Assembly: GCA_950295325.1 (NCBI GenBank)
Contig: OX485808.1
Coordinates: 27,114,527-27,178,526 of the forward strand
Direction of reading: 5' to 3'
DNA from: Polytrichum commune
Lineage: Eukaryota > Streptophyta > Polytrichopsida > Polytrichales > Polytrichaceae
Length of the DNA: 64,000 nucleotides
Made by a program: the position numbers and the translations under genes. The notes beneath the pieces are model-generated. The model worked only from the letters and a program-made list of their open reading frames with translations, ran no database searches and was not told the origin of the DNA. Below, one piece after another: positions 36,449 to 48,606 of this stretch. The first letter of the stretch is position 1. Every line of letters begins with the position of its first letter.

Positions 36449-39400
36449 TCATGTTGTAGTCTGCACAAGTAGGCTTCCAATGTCTGACGAATTCAAACTG
36501 GTTCCGTTAATTTCATTCTTGGGAACATCCGGAGGCCACGTCGGACTCGGATTCACAAAGCTGGAATTGAATATCTTTGACGTGCTCGCATACTTGTGTG
36601 CGGCCCGTGTGTACTTTGCAATGCTTGTATCCTTCCACCATGTCCCAGCGATAGGCGTTGCGCTTCCATTTACAACTGACATTTTTGCCTCCTTGCAATC
36701 CTCAACTTGGCTAGTTTTCAGGCTGTAGTGGTTGATTCTTGCGATGGACGTGTCGAGGATGACGCCCGAATGTTGAGGTTCGAGCACGAGATGTAAGCTG
36801 GCCGCAAACACGAGGCGAGGATTCGCGATCCACTTCCGTCGGCCTTCGTTTCCGGAACACGTTGTCGCGTGCTCCGCCATGTTGCCACCACATGTCGGGT
36901 GCTCCATCCGGAAACACAACTTGTCGACCGCCCAAGTTTTCACGATATTTTTAAGTGATTCCTTTTGTGCACAACAATATTCGCCGGACCATTCCATCCT
37001 GCCAAACGAGATCCAGGGGGTGTTGTTGTAGGTGTCCAACAATCCCGGCAACATTTGTGGCGGCGCGACCCACAAGTATTCCTCAAAGCTCCAGAAGAAA
37101 GCCCAGTCTGCAAGATACCTGTGACGTGGCAAAGCTTCAATGTGAGTAAAAGGGTTAGCCACAACTCCCTAGCAGTAGTCCAACATGAATAGGACTCTGA
37201 AACTCTCTGATTTGACATAGATAATAGAGGCATGGGTGAAGGAGATATAAAACTGTGCCTCCAAGATGTTGTTCTTAAAGCTTCCTCTCCATATCTCATG
37301 TTGGGTAGGTGGTTTGTGCCACATAAACTCCTAGATTTGCAGAATGTCACGATACCTCACTTTGGAGGCACTCTGCAAGATACATGCGGCGTGCAAAGCT
37401 TCTACGTGAACAGGGTTAAGCCACAACACTTAGAAGTCCAACGTGAATTAGCCTGAGAAACTCTCTAATTTGAAATAGAAATTGGAGGCATGCGGGGAGC
37501 TATAGAAGCGAAGAGGAGAGAAGAAGGGAAGCAGGAATAGAATTAGTATGCCTCCCTGCTGTTGCTCCATAGCTCATGGTTGGGTGGTTAGTTTGTGCCA
37601 CATAAACGCCTCTAGCCTTGCAGAATGTCACAATACCTCGCTTCACGGAGGCACTTGTCCTATTTGAATAGGACTGAGAAACTCTCTTGTTTAAATATAG
37701 AAACTAGAGGTATAGGGGGAGCTATAGAAGCGGAGAGAAGAGAAGGGGAGCAAGAGATTATTCTGGTATGCCTCCATGGTGTTGCTCTCAAATCTCCTCT
37801 CCATAGCACACAGTTGGGTGGTTTGTGCCACATAATCTATAGACTTGTTAAATGTCACAAAACTTCACTATTTGCAGGCAATAGTCCAATCTGAACAGGG
37901 CCGAGAAACTCTCTTATTCTAAATAGAAGCTAGAGGCGCCGGGGGAGGAGCTATAGAAACGGAGAAAAGAGAAGGGGAGCGAGATGAAGTAATTCTAGTA
38001 TGCCTCCTTTCCATGGCTCACAAGGGGTTGGTTTGTGCCACATAAACTCTAGACTTGTAAAATGTCACAATACCTCACTCTGTGAAGGCATTCGTCCAAT
38101 CTGGATAGGACCGAGAAACTCTTGTATTTGAAATAGGAACTGGAGGCATGGGGGAACTTATAAAAAGGGGAGAGAATGGGAACATGAAGAAGAGCTTCCA
38201 GAATGCCTTCATGATGTTGCTTCTCAAGCCTCCTCTTCATAGCTCATGGTTGGGTAGTTTTGTACCACCTATAACTTTTCTAGAGTTGAAGAATGTCGCA
38301 ATACCTCGCCCGGTGGAGGCAATCGTTCATCACCAAGTGGTGACCTGGATATTGACCCGCCAACAAGTTGCTTCTTCCCGCCAACCGCACGTCAATTAGG
38401 GTTACGAGGCCGTTGTTCAAGAGCGGTCGCAACACCTTCATGACCTCCGCTCTGAGGTCAATCCCATGGTATATGAAGTAATGCGTTTTCCTCACATGGA
38501 AGAGGGAATGGTGGTACATGAACCACTCCTTCAAGTGGTCAGGGTTCAGGCCCGAGTCTAAGATCAGCGGCGAGCAATACGCATACTGGTATCGCAAGGG
38601 ACCTTCAAACTGGATGCTGTAGATTTCCTCCGGTTTCTGCCGGAAAACTGGGACAAACTCGGTCGTGTGAATTTTCATGTACAGGTCTCCCCCTTTGCCG
38701 TTTGCGCCAGTGGGGTCATCAAAAGCGCACTTAATCACGGCCACATCGTATGAGGTAAATTCATGTGACGGCTCGTTTGTGACGGTGGTGCTCTTGGTTC
38801 CCAGTTGTATGGGGGGCATATAATTATCATTATTGTTAGTGTTGTCGTACCCTAGCCCTCCTGATGTGTCTTGGGTATTTTCGGGTTTTTGTATCCACGC
38901 ACATGCTTCAGGTACTGGGTCCTTTGAGGGCGACTTCTCGGACAGGCCCAGGAGCACCACCACGTAGAATTCAGTGTCAGAAAATCTGTAGGAGCTGAAC
39001 ACGATGACGGAGTGAAGAGATTTACCATACGTTTGCAGCTTGTACGGCCAATTTTTCGTCGATGACACCAACAGTCTTCCGTTGTTGGTTTCCATCACCT
39101 TCATTCCGTCTGTTCAAGCAACACAAATTGAATATATATATATATAAAAGATACTGCAATGATGTGTATTGGCAATAATATTTCCTAACTTCTTCGTCAA
39201 GTTACATTTTAATAAGTGTTCTATTTAAGTTTGAGTACACTGATTTCTACCTGGGTGAAACGTAAATGCCTCAAAGTCGGCGACTACTGACTTCAAATTT
39301 AGCACTTGTGATATATTTCTAGAATAAAAAATGCAGCCTATTGGTTGCGAGAGATAAACAAGTCAATGCTAAATACTGTCCACTTTGTGAACTTCTTATA

Positions 39401-40281
39401 TAGACTGTCTCAGAGAAACCTTGACTTCCACTGATCATACCCCAATCATGTGGTATCGAAGTTTCATGAACTCAATTGCATCAAGCTCATTTTGGATTTG
39501 TTAGTGTTTATTTTTGACTTTTCCAAGCATTTTAAGGTTTCAGATGCTTAAATTTCCATTGTAGGCGCTTGTACCTCAGCATTCATTGTGTTGGATGGCC
39601 ATTACCAGACATGCTTGAACTGTTGAAACGTAAAGAGGAAATTTGCAGAAAGGAAAAAGAAAAAATAGCGCTGCCCTATATATTTCTTTTTCAGCATTGG
39701 TGACAAATACCTGGGATGTTGTTATCGTTTTTGCTGCAGTTGGGAATCGTCGGGATGAGTGAATTGTGTAATTCATCCAAAACGTGGACCTCTTCCATCA
39801 ATTCGGCCAACAAGTCGCCCAAAGACCCGTCGAGCGCCCCGTTGATGTCCCAGCTCCGACTGGAAGCCCGGTGTTGTGACGCCACCAAGTTTACGCTATC
39901 CATCTCCTGCTTCGTGGACACGTTCACAATCACAATCAACCCACGTGCGATCCCTTCCCTCACGAGCTCCTTAATGGGCACCGTCGCACTCTTGAACTTC
40001 AATTGCCGCATGAACTCCGGCATATCGTTGTCTGTGGGTATGTGATAATTAATGTCGAAGAGAGTGTCTTTAGAGTAAGTGGGCGGGAGTGCCAACGGTC
40101 TGATGTTTTGTTGTATGATATCGCGCTCACGGAGGAATTTGTTGCGCCCCGGAATTGGGGATGGGGAGTTTCTGAGCTGCGTATGCGGCGCCGAGGTGTT
40201 GAGAACCACGACGAAGAACATCGTGAGTCCCGCGAGAGCTGCCACCACCAAGGGTACGAGCGGAATCGCCATGTGCAGCAT
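36449..40281 (-). CDS. GT92 family, galactan synthase (GALS)-like type II membrane protein, 681 aa
   Basis: Homologue of plant galactan beta-1,4-galactosyltransferases, which extend pectic galactan in the Golgi. Exons: 39711-40281, 38305-39109, 36449-37118 (2046 nt with stop); phases agree. One N-terminal membrane segment (residues ~5-28) is followed by a low-complexity stem. Family features: YCSPLI near 395, EWFMYHHSLF, the FIYH block, then NDCLHRARYLADW spanning the exon 2-3 junction. The position of the family's acidic D-x-D-E motif reads Ser469-Phe-Glu471-Glu472: both metal-binding Asp are replaced while the following Glu-Tyr is kept. Whether it is active is therefore open. Further C-terminal GALS-like blocks (VDKLCFRM, RKWIANP, HLVLEPQ, RINHYS) are present. 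Intron 2 is a tandem array. The orthologue within GALS1-3 cannot be assigned. Confidence 0.86.
37094..38320. repeat. ~210-280-bp tandem array filling intron 2 of the GT92 gene, with duplicated splice donor
   Basis: Unit landmarks are gtgccacataaact, agaatgtcacaatacctc, gagaaactct.t, ggaggcatggggg.agctata and tatgcctcc. They recur at about 37319, 37600, 37828, 38038 and 38265. The last occurrence is exon 2 with its genuine donor (GCGAG|GTATTG at 38305/38304). The earlier units keep near-identical donor-like sites, and the first unit also carries a copy of the exon 3 start (tctgcaagatac, gcaaagcttc). Confidence 0.85.
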
Positions 40282-40379
40282 TTGTGGAGAATTTCCCGAT
40301 TCGAGAAATCTCCGTTCCCAACGAGGTTTCGTATCAAACGAGTCGGAAATAATTTCGTATTTCGGGAACTAAGGTGCGT

Positions 40380-41290
40380 GGGAGTTTTATGTGGTCACTC
40401 TTGTTAATCGACTTGTAGTTCAGAGTGGACACTAACAAGACACGTTACGATGAGATCGGACTACGTGCTCGAAATAGAGACACCATTCTAAGTTCAATTA
40501 GTGAACACAATTGGGAGAGCCTGGGTGATCACTTCCAAGAGTAAGAGACTCTTCACTTTCGGCCTCTCATAACTTCCTGCATCTCAATTCCGATTCCGAA
40601 ACCCAAAATTCAGGTAGATGGGTGTTGAGTGGCTCGTTTCTGAATCGGACTCCTATTTTTGATTGGTATGTGGTTTGATGAGGATCACAGAGCGAACATC
40701 ATAAAGACATGTGCTTATACGAGTTTGGACTACGCCTTCAAATTTTAATAACTACTCTACACTCAACAGTGAACGCAATTGGGAGGACCTATGTATCCGC
40801 TTCAGAAATCACCAAACATGCACTTCCGACTACATCAAGGTAACATTTGTTGATGCAACATTCCGACTACATTTGCTGATGCAACACGAGTTTTGTTGTG
40901 TAAAAACGAATCAAATAACCACTCACATACCTTATAATCCTCGTGATTTTCAATCGCTAACTTCATGAGGCAATTCCAGTCTGATCGAACGGCCAGAAAC
41001 TTAGTTAAGTTGGGAAGTGCCCACAATAGGGCCACATAGCTTACAAGGCCGATGAAATTCAGGTTTAGCTCGATACTGAAACCCTTCGAATTTTTCCGAA
41101 CGCAGAATTGTGAGTCGCTTCTCCACACTAAGTCACTCTCAAAATTCATGCGACACTCGCATTTCTGTTGTGTTTTTAGAGAACATGAATCAAATGCACG
41201 TGAATGAAAACCTAAATACAATGGAATGTGCTATGCCTTCAAAGTTGGAATAGCGGAGATTCACGAATGTGATGCACTCGTTATTGTCTC
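40380..41290. repeat. Degenerate repeat region upstream of the GT92 gene
   Basis: Pieces recur at 40.38-40.56, 40.66-40.83, 54.54-54.73 and 59.70-59.88 kb (caccat..ta.agaca.gt, actcaacagtgaacgcaa, gggag.acctatgt). The relation to MITE family 1 is loose. A minus-strand frame at 40835-41221 shows no domain. Confidence 0.4.
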
Positions 41291-42170
41291 ATACAGTTAT
41301 GCAGCAAAAATCTCCTCAAATTTGTGAATGTCTAATTCTCACAAACTCGCAAACTGTTTTCAGTGTGGGTCGATTTTTTTTGGAGGCATCGGAAGTGGGC
41401 GAGGGAAGTCTATAGACTAACTTACAGAGGTAGTTAATTTTTTTTTAGTTAAGCATTTGACATATCATTGAAGGCTTCATAACTACCTAAGATAATTTTT
41501 TTGAAACTCCTGTGTGCATGCTTCACTTTTGAGTGCTGAAAATTTTAATTTTTTCCGGAATTCTATTGGGTCATCATAAACGATGTAACGTGTGGCAACC
41601 CGTGGACATTTTAATCGGGATTGTTTTTTTAAACTAGGAATATGGAATCAATGTTTTTTTAATTAAACATGACATATAATTATCTGACAAGTGCAATATC
41701 AATGTGATATCATTATCATACTAGAAATATCAATATTTTTTGGTGAAATTTTCTCTATCTGTAATCAAATATCAGTAGTTTGTTAAGTTATAAGCCACCC
41801 TAGTTTCAACCCAAACGTAAAATACAGTGGACCACAGTATATTCTATTCATGTTAACTTTCAACCCACAATATTAGGTCTAAATGGTGTACATCAAAGGT
41901 GTTGAGCTTCCAATGCTTGGAGTAAAAATGACTATCCCTTGAATATTTAGAATGTTGCTTGTGGATTTCTTTTGGATCTATACAGTTTGGACTCAAACAT
42001 GTACCTCTACGTTAGAATCCATGTTCAAGTCAATGGTCGATCTTAAAGACACCCATACCTTTTGTTTGGAAATGTTGGTAGGTGCATGTGATTAGATTAT
42101 GGATGTATGGAAGACAATAATGACACTTCCAAAATTAAAAAAGGATTTGTGTTTGAGGTAGATGCTAGAA
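41291..42170. other. Intergenic DNA, no gene recognised
   Basis: AT-rich with scattered T runs. Nothing supportable. Confidence 0.4.
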
Positions 42171-42174
42171 AAGA

Positions 42175-42400
42175 AGACTTGTCCATTACACACATCCATT
42201 GCGACTCATGGCGAGAAAATGCATAAATAAATCATTATGGTTGTCAACTGAAGGTTTTCTGGTTGCACTTTTTGGACAATTTTCAACCCAAACCTCCAGT
42301 TGACAACCAATATGATTTATTTATGCATTTTCTTGCCATGAGTCACAATGGCCAAGTCGCAACGGACAGTTGTAATGGACAAGATTTCTTGTACATGCTC
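42175..42400. mobile_element. Foldback MITE, CACTAGAAG family (degraded copy)
   Basis: Arms pair around the centre: cattatggttgtcaactg at left with agttgacaaccaatatg at right, and gactcatggcgagaaaatgc with gcattttcttgccatgagtc. The sisters at 53388-53628 and 58187-58382 share the arms. The outer termini are eroded here. Confidence 0.7.
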
Positions 42401-45144
42401 AAGGGAAAAATAGCATTTGGCTCGAGGTAGGAGTGATCAATATTTTCACTGTGGTTTGTCTTGTGATATAGCCTAGTTCAAGGTGCAAGCAACTAGCAAG
42501 TTCACTATGCAATGGAATTCACTAACCCTAGGGGCTAAGAGCCAACTACCAAAATGGGTGGAATGACATGTCTTAAGGGTTGTCTTTACACTGCATATTG
42601 TTTCTCAAGTTCCATCTTTTCCAAGCAATGTAATTGATGGAGAGCAAGGTCCCACTCCAAACTTACACCATTCCTAGAAGTCTTGGTGTCCTCCATGGTG
42701 ACAAATATGGTGCCAAGAGGTTGGGAGTTTACCTCGGAGTTGGATCAACCAAAAGCAGTGACCCAACTCCAAGGCTAAGTCCCCACTCAAGTCCTAATAA
42801 AGTCTTTCATTAGAATGATTGAGCACTTGACTCTTAAAGGACTTAATGTCCCAAAATGGGACTTTCAACTTCAACCAGATAGATCTTGCTCGAAAAAAGT
42901 TACATGTAGTGGATTTTTTTTTTTTTTTTCATGCATAGCTATTGAATTTTTTGTATTGCTTCAAAAGCTTGATCATAATAATCCATCATTGATTATCCTT
43001 AATGCCTCATGAGTGTTCGCATTTAGCATGATATTTTGACAATTCTACCACTCACAGAACATATCATGTGACTTTCCCATCACTCTATAGTATTTATGAT
43101 TCTAGCCATTTGTGTCAAGTTCTTCATCAAACCAATTGGATTTGTGTTTATGATGAATTTTGGAAGTGATTACCTTTGTCTACAATATTAACCTGACATT
43201 GGTTAAAATATAGTTGAGGATGTCATTCTATGATGTGCATCATTATTTCTATTTTTTGACATTTCTTATGAGACCCTTGCAAAAGATAAATACATCTCAA
43301 AATCTACAATACCTCTTGTCCTTTAAGGGTTTAAGGTTGATGGACTCACCCTCACACGCACTTAAAATTGGCTTAAAATACGTGTAAAACGTATCATCTA
43401 TATAGAAAACCATCAACATTTGGTCCATGAACCCACTCAATCTTCAAAAATGCCATGTAATTATTACTTTGCTTATCCCACAATCTACAATAATCAAAAC
43501 AACATCATCATCATTATGGCACTTTGTCAACACGTGCTGTCCAATACGGATAATTCTTGTTATAACAACAATGTTAGGAAGAGCAAATGGGGGTGCAAAT
43601 GAAGTACTTCCACTCAAATGTTTTTTTTGTGGCAATAGATGCCATATGTACCTACTTGTGACATAATTTATAAAATGTTTCATTAGGAGCTATCTTTTTT
43701 TTAATCGTGAGTGCGCAAAAAATCAACATGCAGCTAGTGGACGTATTCCACTGGTTGAATGCAACGGATTCACAAAATCATTGAGAAGAAGAAAGTAAAT
43801 AAATAAATAGATCAGTCCCCATGTCCAAATTTCACTCATCAAGTTGTTAGAGCTTTTATAGAAGACATTCTTGTCAGTTACATATGAGTTGGACTCTATA
43901 TTGGCCCAAACTTGATTCACACAAATTTGGATAGTCCATAAGAAATGCACATGAAACCATAGAATCCAACTTGGTGCATAGGCATTGATCATCATTGTCA
44001 ATTCTAAAAAAACAATCACTCATAAATGGTATAAATTAGTATCACTTTTTCTTCAAATTGAGAGAGATACGATGACAACAATGACGACACTGCCAACAAC
44101 TTGTGTGGGCATGAATGAGGAACAATTCAACTTGATCACAGCCGCTAGCTCATATGTGAACCAGAAACAGTTTACAGAGCTTGGCTATGGAATAACTGCT
44201 ACTACATATTGTTGGAGCTGGTCCATTTTGGTATCCACATAAGGAGGGGGCATGGGAGGGCCCTCTGTTAGTATATCAATGTGTTATTTGTTAGTGTGAG
44301 TTCCATGAAGGTGGGTGTTATGGTGATAAGGTGTCTTTGTTGCTTCCAATGTGTGTTAGGTTTGATTCCTAAGGAAGGTTGGCCTTAGGTGGTTATCTAT
44401 CCTTATAGCTGAGCTAACTAAGCTATGATATTTTGTTATGGGATTCAACCTTTGGTACTTGGGTGTATGACTTTTGGTGTTGCATTTCCATGGGTAGTGT
44501 GAGGAGTTGGTGGTTTTCAAGTCTTCTTTTGTTTCAACTAACATTTCTTATGTATCGTACATAAAGAATCATTATCAATTCTCACGTTTTGATACATCAT
44601 GAACCTATAGTTGTAGTGCACGTGTTTGTAACACCAAAAGAAAATTCATCTGAAGGTTATCGGTTCTTAACAATAAGGAATGTATATAATGTAACTCCAT
44701 ATTGGCTTGCTTAGATTTCACCAAGTTATTTGAATTACATCATAGGTAACCCCATACTATTGAACAACCCACCATATGCAAGTTGGGCCCAAATAGAGTG
44801 ACGTGGCGACCATGTGACCCACGTGGAACGGCAAGTGGACAAGAAAGTCATAGCTAGCTTTTTAGGGTTAAGGCATGGCCCAAATATCTTTTGTGGGCAA
44901 AATGCACTTTCCCATCATCACAAAGCCGTAAGCTCAAAGATACAAAAGTGTTATCCAAAATCTAAGAATCTCACTCTCTTGAGGCCGGGGCTTGGCACTC
45001 ATCATCATGGATTAAAAGGTGCTCAATCCTAAAAGAACTTTTTGAGTCATCACAACTTAATGTTGTTGAATAGTGAAATAGGGTGAGCAAAACACGATGA
45101 AGTTGAAAACAAGTGCAGCACCTTATTTACTACTTGTTGCCATA
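42401..45144. other. Intergenic DNA, no gene recognised
   Basis: Short frames only. There is a poly-T run at 42914-42929. No supported gene, RNA or structured repeat. Confidence 0.4.
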
Positions 45145-45152
45145 CACACACC

Positions 45153-45654
45153 TAGTGTTGCAATTTTTTATTCTAGAGGTTGGAGGCGGCATAAAAAAAT
45201 GTTTTTTATGTTTTATGTTTTTAGTTGAAAATCATCAAAGACATCAATCCATGAGGTCCTTTATGGCAAATCATTGTCGAAAACATTCCCCTCTTCTAAA
45301 ATCAGTTCTTCGAGCTCTTCTCCGCCCAAGTATTGATCCAAGAATGAAGATATTGCGAATGCAAACCACCATTCACGACTTGTCCGGTGTGCCATGTGGT
45401 GCATTATGTACTCGAGTAATTGTCAGTTTGTGTGGCAACATTCAAGGCTCAAGCACTGCCATTGAGTTTGAATGTACTAATACTATATGGTAATATGAAA
45501 CAAATGGCAAAGTTGAGTGTGTTTATATTTGCTCCACTGGCGTGGATTGATTGTAGTCGTGAATTTATAATGAATTTTTTTTTAAATACCTCAAAATTTG
45601 CCGAGTATTTTTAAATGATTATTTTAAAATAAATAAAAAAGAAATGCACCACTA
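45153..45654. mobile_element. Non-autonomous hAT element, copy 1, perfect 8-bp target duplication
   Basis: 502 bp with termini TAGTGTTGCA and TGCACCACTA, flanked by CACACACC at 45145-45152 and 45655-45662. The internal sequence matches the copy at 63166-63678 along its length. Both copies keep an internal minus-strand segment reading EELEELILEEGNVFDNDLP before a stop, of unknown origin. Confidence 0.88.
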
Positions 45655-45664
45655 CACACACCCC

Positions 45665-46082
45665 ACGCACAAATACACTAAATAGTGTTTAGAGTCATAT
45701 GGTATTTTATGTTATTGTGATAACTTTTATAACGACATTTTAAAATGAATAAGTCTTATAAATATTGTCATCGATGATTGAAATTTGGATGAAAAATTCA
45801 TGCCAATCATTGAAACGGAGTTAGGTATATTCTCCATTTGAACAACTCCAATGAAATATCGTCATTGATACATGCAATTTGGATGAAGAATCACCTAGGA
45901 AGTGATAGTAATTGCAACATTGTAGATCTATAATGGCCCAATTTTTTTTTTTACAAGGAATAACAAATAATGTTAGGTATACGTTTAGTGTTGATGACAC
46001 TACACATGCGGATTACAAATAGTATTGAGCAAGACAAATAGAATTGGTGACACTGAATACAATATTTAGTGTAGTACAGAAG
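45665..46082 (-). mobile_element. MITE with CTACACTAA terminus, reverse copy
   Basis: Inverted relative to 49325-49735: it ends in gtgacactgaatacaatatt and tagtgtagt and contains gataattgcaac-type, gtcatcgatgattgaaatt and caaggaataacaaataatgt blocks in reverse order. Confidence 0.6.
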
Positions 46083-46860
46083 ATTCCAAAGTTCTATAAG
46101 TTAAGGTAAGTGAGTCTTAAAAAGACACTTTTCTCTCAACACCCACTTGTCATAGAATATTAAACACGCAATACAATAGTGCAAGATCATTAGCAAGTAC
46201 AAATTGTGCACAAACAATAGAGCCCAATTTGTGACAAACATTTGTTGAGTTGAAAACCTTTGGAAACCAACGTTTGAAGCTTAGAATTGGTGAAACCCTA
46301 GCATTCGCATCAACAACCCCAAATTAGTCTACAAAGAACGAGTCGATAGACTAATTTGGGGTAGTTAATGTCAATCATGTGGTTACATCATTTCTAACCT
46401 ATAAATGTGGGCTCCCCAAGGAGTTCTACATACAAGGTTGCCACAAAGCCATAGCCCTAAACAAGGTCAAGAACTTGTAACAACAATTTAGGTTGGAAGT
46501 GTAAAAAAATGTTGGGATCTTTTTCTATTTCAAATTTTGAATATATTAGAGATAATTTAACCTTGGAATCAGCACCAAATAGTGCGAAACAATAAGGGTG
46601 AGACTAAACGTGGGTTTATATTAGGGTTTGGGTCCTTGTAACATGGGGCTTGCAAGACCTCTTCATGGACTTTACGTTTGGATTCAAGATTGGACCCAAA
46701 CAGTTGGAAGTTTCTTTCCTTGAGTGGAGACCAACAAGATCTGTCAAGAAAGTGGTACCATATATATCAATGTCATTTCAAGTTTTGACACTGTGGAAAT
46801 CAAGAAGATTTGTTGGGAAATTGGTGCCATATGAGTGCCATTTCAAGTTTCCATACTCTG
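46083..46860. other. Intergenic DNA, no gene recognised
   Basis: Begins with a terminus of MITE family 1 (taaggtaagtgagtctta, 46102-46119). Otherwise nothing supportable. Confidence 0.4.
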
Positions 46861-46865
46861 GAGCC

Positions 46866-47436
46866 TTGGATCCCAACCCGGGTACGCGACTCCCATATTA
46901 TACGCAGGGGGCATCGTACTTAAAACGGCTTAGAGGACGGCTTTTGTAAAAATTATATCAAATTATATCAAATTAAAATGATCAAAAAGTTGGGTGAAGA
47001 CCAAATAAAATAAAATGAGATGAATTTTTTTTTGGTAAAGAACAAATTAAAAAAAAATGAGATGAAAAAAAAGTTGGGTTGCATATTTATTAAGCCTCCC
47101 ATTAAAATTATAAGCCACGAATAGTTGCCTCCCATTAAAATTATAATTCATTCATAATGTTAAAATTTTATTAAAAAGTCCAAAAAGTTGGGTAGTTTGA
47201 CCTGTGGTACATGTATTAAAAAAAATCATATAATTAGGTTTTTAATGCAATTATATGCTTCAAAATATATTCATTTCCTATATATAAATAAAATTTTGGA
47301 TTCCTTGTTAGAAGGGCTACAAGGGTTTCCTACATTAAAACAAATTGTATCACTCAATATTGGACTAAAACTCATTATAAGTGATTATAATCAGGGCCAT
47401 ATAATACGGGAGTTGCGTACCCGGGGATCCCAAAAC
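46866..47436. mobile_element. Inverted-terminus element (GGATCCC...GGGTACGC), ~570 bp
   Basis: The left end contains cccgggtacgcgactccc and the right end the inverse gggagttgcgtacccgggga, with flanking tattata on both. The interior is very AT-rich with poly-A/T. No clear target duplication. Confidence 0.55.
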
Positions 47437-47752
47437 ACTAAGATTGCCAAGTTTCATATTTTCTTTCCTAACAGTGCACTCAATATAGAGAATCAAAACA
47501 ACGTGAGTGGGTACTTTTGACCCTCTCCTCCCTCCCCTCCCCCCATTTGTTTACAATTGTTATGAAAAAAATGTGGAAAATAAATCAAACTTTATAACCA
47601 TACGATAAAATATGATCATATGTATAAAATATGAATACCAATTGTTCACAAAGTTAAAAAAAAACTTGTCATTCAATTCATAAAGTTAATATTTTATTTC
47701 TAACTTTCTATCAATCATGTTGATGAATGAGAAGTACGCTTGAATACAATTA

Positions 47753-47771
47753 CCCCCCCCCCCCCCCCCCC
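47753..47771. repeat. Poly-C tract (19 nt)
   Basis: Uninterrupted C run next to a foldback-repeat terminus (gagaagtacgcttgaataca). Confidence 0.85.
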
Positions 47772-48606
47772 ACCCAACCACTTCCTTCGAACTCCGTGGT
47801 ACTATTGACAAGGAGAGTGGTTCCAAAATGGCTGGCGGTTATTGTTGAGCCGGAAGTAAGTACAATGTTGGTGTACAATCTAACCACCTTCCCAAAAGGC
47901 AAACAAAAACCCCGGCCTCCAACCGTTCACAAAAGTGAGACTTGCGATTGCATCCGCAAGGTCTTCTTCTTCCTTTTGCAAAGCGTGTCCAAGGATGCAA
48001 TCGTTGGCATTTGTTTGTTGGGGCTAGGAAGGTCCTTCAAAGTGCTTACTTTTTTTACTCACAACATTTTCATCTCATTGATCTTAGGCATACTCGGTCA
48101 AGATTCTACTGTTTCCAAGTCCAACTGGTTACATGTTGTGGTTTAGGGCTTAGGGTCCTAAACAGCTTCAGAAATGCGATCCTTCGATTATTTTTTACTA
48201 TTTTTGTTTCTTTTATGTGTGTGTGGTTTTTAAGGTATAATGTTGATTTTTTAAAAATAGATTCCTTTAAAATGATCTTTACGTTTCCTGAAGTCATGAA
48301 CCTCAAGCGGTGGTTATTTCTCAAACTCAACCAGTATGTCTTTATCAACTAAAATAAGCCAATTTGGCCATTATGAGACAATTCTTTTGTCATAATTGAT
48401 GAGATCTTCGATATTACAATTGATTATTTGCATTGTTTTATAAACATGTGTGGGTGTATTGAAATGGTTGAGTTGTATTTTAAGAACCCTCAACGGGTAT
48501 TCTCTCGTGCCAACTAGCAATCATTACGTTCCCATCACGTTCCCTACATTAAATTGAGCGAACCAATTGGCTCATTTTAGTTGATAAGACCATCAGTTCA
48601 TCTGTG

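Noticed and set aside
40003-40407. Plus-strand frames opposite GT92 exon 1
   Set aside because: Antisense shadows of a confirmed exon.
40835-41221. 128-residue minus-strand frame upstream of GT92
   Set aside because: Falls in repeated DNA shared with other loci. No domain.
44000-44242. 85-residue plus-strand frame
   Set aside because: No recognisable motif and no flanking splice evidence.
47727-48352. Overlapping 136-139-residue plus-strand frames
   Set aside because: Begin in a poly-C tract and include a repeat fragment also seen at 18.5 kb. No domain.
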